In this document: one piece after another, positions 1 through 5,023 of the stretch
Numbering within the stretch: the first letter of the stretch is position 1
Layout of the letters: every line of letters starts with the position of its first letter
Program-made: the position numbers and the translations under genes
Notes under the pieces: model-generated
Database searches by the model: none
What the model was told of the DNA's origin: nothing
The model's input: only the letters and a program-made list of their open reading frames with translations
NCBI GenBank assembly: GCA_003150175.1
Contig: QAKZ01000063.1
Span: forward strand, 1 to 6,961
Source of the DNA: Coriobacteriia bacterium
GTDB lineage: Bacteria; Actinomycetota; Coriobacteriia; Coriobacteriales; Atopobiaceae
Direction: 5' to 3'
Length of the DNA stretch: 6,961 bases

Positions 1-114
1 GATGAGGTCCTGCTCGGTGGGATAGCGAAGCACGCCCCCCGCGTCGTCCCAGCCATGCTGCTTCAGCACGGTGATGACTGCTTCTTCGAAGAGAGCTTCC
101 TTATCGAAAACCAT
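1..114 (-). CDS. hsdR: Type I restriction enzyme R subunit HsdR, N-terminal fragment
   Basis: Thirty-eight codons run from an ATG at 114-112 off the left edge without a stop, so the gene continues outside the window. The N-terminus (MVFDKEALFEEAVITVL, then HGW and YPTEQDLI) matches the opening of a common HsdR group, in which an amphipathic helix ending in GW is followed by N/YPTE-x-DLI-x-NWA. HsdR is the ATP-dependent translocase/endonuclease subunit of type I restriction-modification complexes and acts with HsdM and HsdS in the cytoplasm. The nuclease and helicase motifs lie outside the window, so the call rests on the N-terminal signature only. The ribosome binding site is weak (ATAGG about 8 bases upstream). 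It is divergent from the HTH/SecB-like pair. An otherwise unknown protein sharing this N-terminus cannot be excluded. Confidence 0.62.
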   Translation of the reverse strand, partial: MVFDKEALFEEAVITVLKQHGWDDAGGVLRYPTEQDLI

Positions 115-463
115 GGCGAAACCTATCTTGAGAACATAAGAAATCTAATATATGGTCGACATTCATCATTATAAGGCATGCCGGTAAACGACTTAGTTTA
201 GGTTGGGCTTGCATTTAAGAATGGAATGCCGGGTCAATTGAAGCATCTGACTGATGACAATCTGGGATTATGTCATCGCCGAGCTTTTTTGACGTGCTGT
301 GGAAGATGTTATTCCACTCTCGGATCGCCTGGGCTTCTCAATGCTCTCTCGGTGCTTCTTGCCATATGGATACTCTCCGTCACGTGGCCGCGCCGGAGAG
401 TATCGCGGGCATCTCTGCGCCTCGCTATGTTTCTTTGAATCCGAGCGTTAAAGGAGGGGTTAT
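115..463. other. Gene-free spacer with inverted repeats, upstream of the HTH/SecB-like pair
   Basis: Short reading frames here (for example 226-438 and 270-467 on the plus strand) have no ribosome binding site or recognisable protein character, so I do not call them. Two inverted repeats are clear. GATGACA at 253-259 and TGTCATC at 271-277 form a 7-bp stem with an 11-base loop, and a run of six T follows eight bases later at 285-290. GATACTCTCCG at 369-379 and CGGAGAGTATC at 394-404 form a perfect 11-bp stem with a 14-base loop. In a toxin-antitoxin-chaperone locus the toxin gene would be expected here; I see none. A decayed gene remnant is possible but cannot be shown. Confidence 0.5.
161..196 (-). 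promoter_or_regulatory. Candidate hsdR promoter
   Basis: A perfect TATAAT lies on the minus strand at 173-168 in an AT-rich stretch, giving an expected start near 161 and a leader of about 47 bases before the hsdR ATG. No convincing -35 box is seen at 16-18 bases spacing (191-196 reads CTAAGT on the minus strand), so the promoter would depend on the -10 box or an activator. Confidence 0.35.
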
Positions 464-510
464 TTGACTGCAACCAGCTCGCTCCTTTACAGTTCATTTA
501 TAAGTGAACT
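464..510 (+). promoter_or_regulatory. Candidate promoter and palindromic operator of the HTH/SecB-like operon
   Basis: TTGACT at 464-469 and TACAGT at 488-493, 18 bases apart, form a plausible sigma-70 promoter with a start near 500. The sequence AGTTCA-N8-TGAACT at 491-510 matches its own reverse complement at 18 of 20 positions and covers the end of the -10 box and the likely start site. It also contains TATAAG (499-504). HTH antitoxins commonly bind such palindromes to repress their own operon; that this one is bound by the 629-1042 product is inference. Confidence 0.4.
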
Positions 511-565
511 CTACATTAACAACGATTATGAGTTGGCTGAACACTCGGTTAATGAACAACAGTAA
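464..565 (+). CDS. Possible 33-residue peptide with TTG start (doubtful)
   Basis: A strong Shine-Dalgarno-like AGGAGGGG at 452-459 precedes a TTG at 464, which opens a 33-codon frame ending in TAA at 563-565. The peptide (begins MTATSSLLYSSF, ends AEHSVNEQQ) is polar to acidic, with no membrane segment, signal sequence or family I recognise. The only support is the binding site and spacing. Against it, the same TTGACT can be read as a -35 box and the frame runs across the putative operator palindrome at 491-510, so the DNA may be regulatory rather than coding. It could also be a leader peptide or the residue of a lost upstream gene. Confidence 0.18.
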   Translation: MTATSSLLYSSFISELYINNDYELAEHSVNEQQ

Positions 566-628
566 CTGGCGTTGGAAGCTTCGGTGCAGCTTCAACAACT
601 GAACGCAGCTGAATGAGGGGATTGCGCT

Positions 629-1042
629 ATGGAGACCGTAGACCTTTCTACGTTTATGGAAGAAACCAAGTCTGCGGAGACGATTGCTTACGACCATGCC
701 TTGGAACTCGCTTATCTTGCGGCGGAGGAGATGCAAAGGCAGGGAATAAAAAAGAAGGAACTCGCAGAGCGAATGGGCGTAACTCCCCAACGCTTATCCA
801 ACATGCTCAACACTCAATCAAATATGACCCTTAAGTCCATCGCACAATTCGAGCTTGCCCTTGGAATTCGCATTGAATTCAACGCCTCTCCCTCGTTTAC
901 TACGGAGATTCCTTATCGACGTGGGCTCAGAATGTCCAAGGTTGATGGGTGGGGCGATGGCCACGCTCGTCAGAATGACGTAGAGGAGAAGTGCGAGTCC
1001 GCTCGGCATTCGACGCTGATGGAAGGGAGCCTCGCGGCATGA
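629..1042 (+). CDS. Xre-family HTH protein, HigA-like antitoxin candidate
   Basis: A 137-residue protein starting at an ATG eight bases after GAGGGG (615-620). Residues about 40-85 form a Cro/C1-type helix-turn-helix: KKELAERMG (42-50) as helix 2, TPQRLSNML (52-60) as the recognition helix, then a TLKSIAQFELALG helix typical of HigA-like antitoxins. Residues about 1-38 are helical and acidic. Residues about 86-137 form a polar extension without a recognised fold, with a possible hydrophobic patch around IPYRRGL and GWGDG. Its stop overlaps the start of the SecB-like gene in ATGA, implying translational coupling. In TAC systems the antitoxin carries a C-terminal chaperone-addiction segment bound by SecB, and the extension could be that. 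No toxin gene is recognisable next to it, so it may be an orphan antitoxin or a regulator. Confident on the HTH, moderate on the antitoxin role. Confidence 0.8.
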   Translation: METVDLSTFMEETKSAETIAYDHALELAYLAAEEMQRQGIKKKELAERMGVTPQRLSNMLNTQSNMTLKSIAQFELALGIRIEFNASPSFTTEIPYRRGLRMSKVDGWGDGHARQNDVEEKCESARHSTLMEGSLAA

Positions 1043-1503
1043 CGGAGATTACTATGATTGCGCCGATTCAGCTCGATGACCTGCTTCTGGTTAAGTCTTC
1101 GTTCCAAATTGCGGATTCTCCCGCTTCGAAGATGACCCAAAAACTTGGGCTGGATTTTACGGTCAGGCAGCTCGAAAGCGAGGGAGGCGAGGGTCTGGTC
1201 TCCCTAAGCCTCACCGTCGACACCTCGCTTGTTGATCGCGAGAACGATGACGAAGAGAAGCTGTCCGCAAGCGTTGAGGTGGTCGTTTCTGCCCATGCGT
1301 CGCTCTCTCCGGACATTACTAAGGAACAGGCCGAGGAGTACCTGCTTTCCAATGCCCTCTCCATGGCGTATGGCCACGCAAAGACGTGCATCATGACTGT
1401 GACTGGATTGTCGCCGGCGGGTCCGGTGATGATCCCCGCGATTCTTCCGCTTGATATTGCGCGCGATTATTTGCGGAAAAGAGCCGGAGAGGCCAAGGAA
1501 TAA
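1039..1503 (+). CDS. SecB-like chaperone, probably TAC-type
   Basis: A 154-residue protein. I choose the ATG at 1039 rather than an earlier in-frame start because it overlaps the upstream stop as ATGA and follows GGAAGGGAG (1021-1029). The fold reads as SecB: an N-terminal strand LDDLLLVKSSFQI, alternating strands through the middle (LSLTVDTSL, LSASVEVVVSAHASL), then a long helix (EEYLLSNALSMAYGHAKTCI) and a C-terminal SPAGPVMIPAILPLDI resembling the proline-rich segment before the last helix of SecB. SecB proteins are cytosolic chaperones that hold unfolded export clients; solitary SecB-like proteins beside HTH antitoxins protect the antitoxin in TAC systems. In an actinobacterium a general export SecB is not expected, and the coupled HTH gene favours the TAC role. 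Substrate identity is inference. Confidence 0.7.
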   Translation: MTEITMIAPIQLDDLLLVKSSFQIADSPASKMTQKLGLDFTVRQLESEGGEGLVSLSLTVDTSLVDRENDDEEKLSASVEVVVSAHASLSPDITKEQAEEYLLSNALSMAYGHAKTCIMTVTGLSPAGPVMIPAILPLDIARDYLRKRAGEAKE

Positions 1504-1536
1504 GAGTTCGGTTGCGCCTGCGACGTAGCCTGCCGT

Positions 1537-1574
1537 GCCGGCTGCGGGCCTGTGCCCGTGGCCGGTTCTTCTTT
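1537..1574 (+). terminator. Intrinsic terminator of the HTH/SecB-like operon
   Basis: Bases 1538-1549 pair with 1554-1565 (12 pairs, two of them G-U) around a CTGT tetraloop, followed at once by the T-rich tail TTCTTCTTT (1566-1574). It lies 34 bases after the SecB-like stop. The two-gene operon therefore ends here. Confidence 0.8.
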
Positions 1575-1708
1575 GCCCAGCTAGCCTGCCTGTTTGAACT
1601 GTTGTTAGCAGTAGGTGTAGGCATAGCGGGCTACAGGTCGACTTGGTTGGCTTCGGATCAATATTCGCCCTATGACGAGCCAGTTTGCCTCATGGACAAA
1701 CACTTGTA

Positions 1709-1717
1709 TGGTAAAAT
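1709..1717 (+). promoter_or_regulatory. Extended -10 promoter for the small peptide gene
   Basis: TGGTAAAAT contains the TG of an extended -10 element one base before TAAAAT (five of six to consensus). No good -35 is present at the usual distance (TTGCCT at 1685-1690 is too far), which extended -10 promoters tolerate. The start would be near 1724, giving a leader of about 50 bases before the GTG at 1774 and a transcript of about 200 bases ending at the hairpin at 1882-1914. Confidence 0.45.
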
Positions 1718-1773
1718 AGAACGAGCGTTCGGTGATGCCCTCCGAGTCCTGCAGGCGGATTGGAGGGATTCCC

Positions 1774-1857
1774 GTGGATGAGCTGACTTCGCTTGTGTTT
1801 TCGTTCGCCGTGCTTTATTTGGCGGCGACTCTGTATCGTTTGATCTCTAGGCGGTAG
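1774..1857 (+). CDS. 27-residue hydrophobic peptide, candidate Fst/Ldr-type type I toxin
   Basis: A GTG at 1774 sits six bases after GGAGGG (1762-1767), an excellent ribosome binding site, and opens a 27-codon frame ending in TAG (1855-1857). The peptide begins MDELTSLVFSF, continues with one hydrophobic helix (residues about 7-24, through AVLYLAATLYRLI) and ends in a basic SRR tail. That plan, and the ELTSLV opening recalling the DLMSLV of Enterococcus Fst, fits membrane-acting type I toxins. The gene has its own promoter (1709-1717) and terminator (1882-1932), giving an RNA of about 200 bases. A weak convergent promoter at 1973-1978 could make an antisense RNA across the 3' end. It could instead be an unrelated small membrane peptide; similarity is by eye only. 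Confidence 0.45.
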   Translation: MDELTSLVFSFAVLYLAATLYRLISRR

Positions 1858-1874
1858 GCGCGGCGGGTGAGGCC

Positions 1875-1966
1875 CTTAAACGAGAATCAGCCACCCTGGC
1901 CGGTGGCTGATTCTTGGGCGTAGCCCGGTTTTGTGCAACCAAACAGGAGGGCTTAGACTCCGTTCG
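1875..1966 (-). ncRNA. Possible antisense RNA convergent with the small peptide mRNA
   Basis: On the minus strand TAAAAT at 1978-1973 with a poor TTGCGC 18 bases upstream could start an RNA near 1966 that would run through the 1882-1914 hairpin, making about 90 bases. It would carry CCCTCC (complement of 1946-1951), which can pair with the GGAGGG ribosome binding site of the peptide gene at 1762-1767. The enterococcal par locus has the same layout: convergent toxin mRNA and antisense RNA sharing a terminator and short direct repeats. The -35 is weak and the match is only six bases plus flanking pairs. Confidence 0.18.
1882..1932 (+). terminator. Terminator hairpin after the small peptide gene, possibly bidirectional
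   Basis: AGAATCAGCCACC (1883-1895) pairs perfectly with 1902-1914 around a six-base CTGGCC loop, with a G-U pair possible below. A smaller stem GGGC-GTA-GCCC (1916-1926) follows, then GGTTTT (1927-1932). The U-tract is displaced from the main stem, so efficiency is uncertain. On the minus strand the stem is followed by CGTTTAAG, a weak tail, so termination of a convergent RNA is conceivable. Confidence 0.6.
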
Positions 1967-2094
1967 TTACCGATTTTACCCGTTCATCGGGCCTGCGCGC
2001 AACGGGTGATTCATCGGGGGCAAGGGGCGCCTTTATGGGCCCCGAGCCCCCGAAACTATGCCGCTATAGGAGGCGACTTTCGCCCTGGGGAGTC
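1956..2094 (+). other. Gene-free segment with nested hairpins, possible structured RNA
   Basis: No gene is seen between 1933 and 2172. The frame opening at a TTG at 1931 lacks a binding site and family resemblance. Within it GACTCC (1956-1961) pairs with GGAGTC (2089-2094), enclosing three hairpins: ACCCGTT/AACGGGT (1978-1984 with 2001-2007), a 12-pair composite stem (2015-2021 with 2046-2052 and 2024-2028 with 2039-2043), and GGCGA/TCGCC (2072-2076 with 2080-2084). A terminator follows at 2105-2134. The layout suggests a multi-branched RNA, but I recognise no riboswitch or ncRNA family and GC-rich DNA folds easily. Confidence 0.22.
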
Positions 2095-2104
2095 CTTGTT
2101 GTTC

Positions 2105-2134
2105 GGGCCCGGTTCGGTTGACGGGCCCTTATTT
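2105..2134 (+). terminator. Plus-strand terminator facing convergent yqeC
   Basis: GGGCCCG (2105-2111) pairs with CGGGCCC (2122-2128) around a ten-base loop and is followed by TTATTT (2129-2134). It would stop plus-strand transcription before it enters yqeC from the opposite side. On the minus strand the stem has no U-tract. Confidence 0.45.
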
Positions 2135-2149
2135 GTGAAGGCTTCACAA
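2133..2149. repeat. Palindrome TTGTGAAG-G-CTTCACAA
   Basis: Two perfect 8-base arms are separated by one base, 24 bases beyond the yqeC stop. The TGTGA and TCACA halves are spaced by five bases, not the six of a CRP site, and no promoter follows. It may be a minus-strand 3' hairpin for yqeC mRNA or a regulator site; the sequence does not decide. Confidence 0.35.
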
Positions 2150-2172
2150 CTCTGCGCCCCTGCCGCGCCCCG

Positions 2173-2865
2173 CTAACCGCACGCGACGAGCTCGGCGTCG
2201 CGGATGCTGCCGGCGAGGACGGGCACCCTCATGCCGAGCGGGTGCAGGGCGCGGGCGAAGGCACGTGCCGCGTCGGCCACGCGCGGACCCTCGGCTTGGT
2301 TGACTACGACGACGTCGGGGGCGATGCGGCCGGATGCCGTCTCGGCGGCGATCGCGGCGGCCACGAGCTCGGGCGTCGCGTCCGCGTCGCCCTCACAGCC
2401 CGCAAGCTCGCAGAACAGCTCCGGTCGGTGGACGGCCTCGCTCACGGGCCGTCCGAAGCCGCTGCCTCCGAGCACGAGGACGCAGCGCGCGCTGCCCGCC
2501 GGCACCGCGGGCTCCCAGTCGGCGTGGGCCTTGAGCGGCAGGCGCTTGCTGCCGTCGGCCTCCACGAGCACGTAGTCGGCCGCCTCCGCCAGCGCGGGGA
2601 TGCCGCAGGCGGGCACGGTGAGCTTGCCTTCCTTGGTGGGGGAGGCGAAGCAGGCGACGGGGCTCGCCGCCGCGTCCCACTCGTCCGGCCCGGATAGCGC
2701 CGGCATGCCCTCGAAGGGCAAGAAGTGCGTCGACGTGGCGAGGGCCACCGTGGCGCCGCCGCAGGCCAGCTCGCGCGCGAGCACGGAGAGCAGCGTCGTC
2801 TTTCCGCCGCCGCCGATCACAGAGGTGATCCCCCGGGGGATTCCCAATGCATCCTGCAACTTCAT
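2173..2865 (-). CDS. yqeC: Selenium-dependent hydroxylase accessory protein YqeC
   Basis: A 230-residue protein of the usual family length. It starts at an ATG (2865-2863) preceded by AGGTG six bases upstream. A P-loop-like IGGGGKTT (17-24) lies near the N-terminus, followed by the TSTH motif (44-47) and the family hallmark VEADGSKRLPLK (101-112). These show a small nucleotide-binding protein of the YqeC family. YqeC genes co-occur with YqeB, SelD and molybdenum hydroxylases and are thought to act in maturing the labile-selenium form of the enzyme; the exact reaction is not established. The gene is divergent from yqeB across 152 bases and convergent with the left accessory region. Very GC-rich codon use matches the genes to its right. 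Confidence 0.9.
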   Translation of the reverse strand: MKLQDALGIPRGITSVIGGGGKTTLLSVLARELACGGATVALATSTHFLPFEGMPALSGPDEWDAAASPVACFASPTKEGKLTVPACGIPALAEAADYVLVEADGSKRLPLKAHADWEPAVPAGSARCVLVLGGSGFGRPVSEAVHRPELFCELAGCEGDADATPELVAAAIAAETASGRIAPDVVVVNQAEGPRVADAARAFARALHPLGMRVPVLAGSIRDAELVACG

Positions 2866-3017
2866 TTGCTCACCTAACTAAAAGTAAGAAGCTGTCTGAA
2901 AAATTACCCTAAAACGAAGTATTGCCGCAGCTAACCGTTACTGTAAAGCCGATATAACGCACGCAAGAGAATCTGTTAGCATTACCAAAAGATTGTACGA
3001 CAGCCGAGGAGGCATCC
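2866..3017. promoter_or_regulatory. Divergent promoter region between yqeC and yqeB
   Basis: This AT-richer gap must drive both directions. For yqeC (minus) TTTACA at 2947-2942 and AATACT at 2923-2918, 18 bases apart, are a fair promoter. For yqeB (plus) TATAAC at 2953-2958 is a good -10 without a clear -35. GCTAAC (2930-2935) and GTTAGC (2975-2980) form a 6-base inverted repeat flanking that -10, and ATTACC occurs twice (2903-2908, 2981-2986). No ModE-type operator is visible. The yqeB ribosome binding site GAGGAGG is at 3006-3012. Confidence 0.4.
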
Positions 3018-3905
3018 ATGTTGGTTTACGTTCGCGGCGCGGGGGATATCGCCACCGGCATCGCGCTGCGCCTGCACCGCTGCGGCATGCAGGTTGTCAT
3101 GGCGGACTTGGCCGTTCCCACGTCCATCCGCCGCACTGTCTGCTTCAGCGAAGCCATCCGCCTGGGCGAGACCACCGTCGAGGACGTCCGCGGCGTGCTC
3201 TGCGCCGACGCGGCCGCCGTGCGCGCAGCCGTGGCTGCCGGTGACGTCGCCGTCGTCGTTGACGCGGAGGCTCGCATGGCGCCCGAGCTCGCGCCCGACG
3301 TCCTCGTCGACGCGATCCTCGCAAAGAAGAACCTCGGCACCACGCGCGGCATGGCCCCCGTGGTCATCGGCGTGGGCCCGGGCTTCACCGCGCCGGTGGA
3401 CGTCGACGCCGCCGTCGAGACCATGCGCGGCCACTACCTGGGGCGCGTTTATTACAAGGGCTCGCCCATCGCCAACACCGCCATCCCCGGCCTCATCGGC
3501 GGCTACGCCGGCGAGCGCGTGCTGCGGGCGCCGGCAGACGGCGTCTTTGAGCCCCGCGTGTGCATCGGCGACGAGGTCCACGCGGGCACCGTCTGCGGCG
3601 AGGTCGCGGGCAAGGCCATGGTGGCCACCATCGACGGCGTGGTCCGCGGCCTTCTGCAGGCCGGCGTCACCGTGCGCCGCGGCATGAAGTCCGGCGACGT
3701 GGACCCGCGCTGTGAGGCCGCGTTCATCCGCACCGTCTCCGACAAGGCGAGCGCCGTCGGCGGCGGCGTGCTCGAGGCCATCCTCCACCTTACCGGCGTG
3801 CTCGCCGGCGTGGGCTCCGCACGCGAATGGCAGGCCGTCCCCAAGGTCGTGGCCACGGCCGCCGCCTCCGGGCTCGATCTCTCTGGAATCGAGGAGTTTG
3901 CATGA
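3018..3905 (+). CDS. yqeB: Selenium-dependent molybdenum hydroxylase system protein YqeB
   Basis: A 295-residue protein starting at an ATG with a strong GAGGAGG binding site. The N-terminus MLVYVRGAGDIATGIALRL is the glycine-rich Rossmann-like opening of the EF2563/YqeB family, followed by the conserved IRRTVCFSEAI and later YYKGSPIANT and IGGYAGERVLRAPADG (about 166-181). The C-terminal end after HLTGV runs about 35 residues. YqeB accompanies YqeC and XdhC-like proteins in genomes with selenium-dependent molybdenum hydroxylases and is assigned to maturation of that cofactor; the biochemical step is unknown. It heads the plus-strand operon and overlaps xdhC by four bases (ATGA). Confidence 0.9.
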   Translation: MLVYVRGAGDIATGIALRLHRCGMQVVMADLAVPTSIRRTVCFSEAIRLGETTVEDVRGVLCADAAAVRAAVAAGDVAVVVDAEARMAPELAPDVLVDAILAKKNLGTTRGMAPVVIGVGPGFTAPVDVDAAVETMRGHYLGRVYYKGSPIANTAIPGLIGGYAGERVLRAPADGVFEPRVCIGDEVHAGTVCGEVAGKAMVATIDGVVRGLLQAGVTVRRGMKSGDVDPRCEAAFIRTVSDKASAVGGGVLEAILHLTGVLAGVGSAREWQAVPKVVATAAASGLDLSGIEEFA

Positions 3906-4909
3906 ACGACGTAGCAGGGACCATCAACGACCAACAGATCATCTCCGCCGCGCGCGCCGAGCTCGCCGCCGGGCGTCCCGTCGCGCTCGCGAGCCTGCTC
4001 GCCACCGCGGGTTCCATGCCGCGCCACGAGGGCGCGCGCATGCTCGCGCTTTCCGACGGCTCCTTCATCGGCACCGTGGGCGGCGGAAACATCGAGTTCA
4101 TCGCCCAGGCGCGCGAGGGCGAGCTCCTCGCCGCGGCGGCCGCCGGCCAGCCCGCGCCCGCCTCGCTCGAGTGGATGACCCACGCGAAGAACGACATGGC
4201 CTGCGGCGGCGACGCCCTTCTTGCCGTGCGCCTCTTGACCGCCGAGGACGAGGGATGGCTCTCGGCCATCGCGGGCGCCGCCGAGTCCGGCGACGCCGCA
4301 TGGCTCGTCGAGGACTGGTCCGACGCCGCCGCCCCCGCCGCGCGCGTGGTCTTTGAGGACGACGGCTGCGACGTTCCCGTGTGGGACGAGGGCGCCAAGC
4401 TCTACCGCGAGCCCGTGGGCGCCGAGCCCGTGTGCTACGTGTTCGGCGGCGGCCACGTGGGCCGCGCGCTCGTGCCGGTGCTCGCGAGCGTCGGCTTCGT
4501 CGTGGAGGTCGTCGATGACCGCCCGGGCATCTGCGACCCGGCCGCCTTCCCCGCTGCACGTGGCGTGACCTGCGGCGCGTTTAAAGACCTCGACGACTAC
4601 ACGCACATCACCCCGCGCGACTTCGTCGTCGTGCTCACCCACGGGCACCTGGGCGACGCTATCGTGCTCGAGCACGTCTTGCCCCACCGCCCGGCCTACG
4701 TCGGCTGCATCGGCAGCGCCCGCAAGGCCGGCTTCGTGCGCCGCACGCTCGAGGAGCACGGCATCTCCGCCGAGCTCGCCGAGTCGGTGCACCTGCCCAT
4801 CGGCGACGACATCCTCGCTGTGACCCCGGCCGAGATCGCGGTCTCCATCGCGGCGCAGATGATCCGTTGCCGCGCCGAGCTGCGCCCGCACCGCCCCCAC
4901 AGCAAATAG
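3902..4909 (+). CDS. xdhC: XdhC/CoxI-family molybdenum cofactor maturation protein
   Basis: A 335-residue protein. I choose the ATG at 3902 because it overlaps the yqeB stop as ATGA, follows GAGGAG at 3891-3896, and places the family N-terminus correctly; an earlier in-frame ATG at 3827 lies inside yqeB. The N-terminal XdhC/CoxI domain shows LATAGSMPRHEGARML (33-48), GTVGGGNIE (57-65) and MACGGD (99-104). The C-terminal Rossmann domain shows VFGGGHVG (180-187) with VVDDRP (203-208) and ends with TPAEIAVSIAAQ. XdhC proteins bind the molybdenum cofactor, help sulfurate it and insert it into xanthine dehydrogenase-type enzymes. Between yqeB and modA it most likely serves a selenium-dependent hydroxylase encoded elsewhere. 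It could be annotated simply as XdhC family. Confidence 0.88.
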   Translation: MNDVAGTINDQQIISAARAELAAGRPVALASLLATAGSMPRHEGARMLALSDGSFIGTVGGGNIEFIAQAREGELLAAAAAGQPAPASLEWMTHAKNDMACGGDALLAVRLLTAEDEGWLSAIAGAAESGDAAWLVEDWSDAAAPAARVVFEDDGCDVPVWDEGAKLYREPVGAEPVCYVFGGGHVGRALVPVLASVGFVVEVVDDRPGICDPAAFPAARGVTCGAFKDLDDYTHITPRDFVVVLTHGHLGDAIVLEHVLPHRPAYVGCIGSARKAGFVRRTLEEHGISAELAESVHLPIGDDILAVTPAEIAVSIAAQMIRCRAELRPHRPHSK

Positions 4910-5023
4910 CGGGAGGGGAGGCGCGATTCTTGCCGGAATGCTCGGCGGGGGCGGCGCGCCCTTCTTGCCAGGGAATCGACGGGAGGGCGCGGCGCTTCTC
5001 GCCCTTATAGGAAGGAAAGACAA
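4910..5023 (+). promoter_or_regulatory. modA leader, possibly structured
   Basis: The 114-base gap is unusually long for this operon. CGCGCCCT (4955-4962) pairs with AGGGCGCG (4984-4991) to make an 8-bp stem, and TTCTTGCC occurs twice (4928-4934 region and 4962-4969 region) as an imperfect direct repeat followed by GGAAT-like bases. A clear modA ribosome binding site AGGAAGG is at 5009-5015. I cannot assign this to the molybdenum cofactor riboswitch by eye, and no confident promoter or U-tract is visible. Confidence 0.25.

Noticed and set aside
253..290. Intrinsic terminator from the GATGACA/TGTCATC stem and T6 run
   Set aside because: The T-run starts seven bases after the stem, the stem is only seven AT-rich pairs, and no gene ends upstream on the plus strand.
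226..467. Plus-strand frames of 70 and 65 codons (226-438, 270-467) as a possible TAC toxin
   Set aside because: No ribosome binding site, overlapping each other, and no toxin-like motif (no RelE/HigB-type pattern) in either.
1512..1781. 89-codon plus-strand frame after the SecB-like gene
   Set aside because: It starts before and runs through the 1537-1574 terminator, lacks a binding site, and overlaps the promoter and start of the better-supported 27-residue peptide.
2134..2148. CRP-type operator (TGTGA...TCACA)
   Set aside because: Half-sites are five, not six, bases apart, there is no promoter beside it, and CRP-type control is not established for this kind of organism.
1931..2176. 81-codon frame started by TTG in the gap before yqeC
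   Set aside because: No binding site, crosses several strong hairpins and the terminator, and resembles no protein I know.
3827..3901. Earlier in-frame ATG for xdhC at 3827
   Set aside because: It lies deep inside yqeB and would add 25 residues with no family match; the ATGA overlap and GAGGAG site favour 3902.
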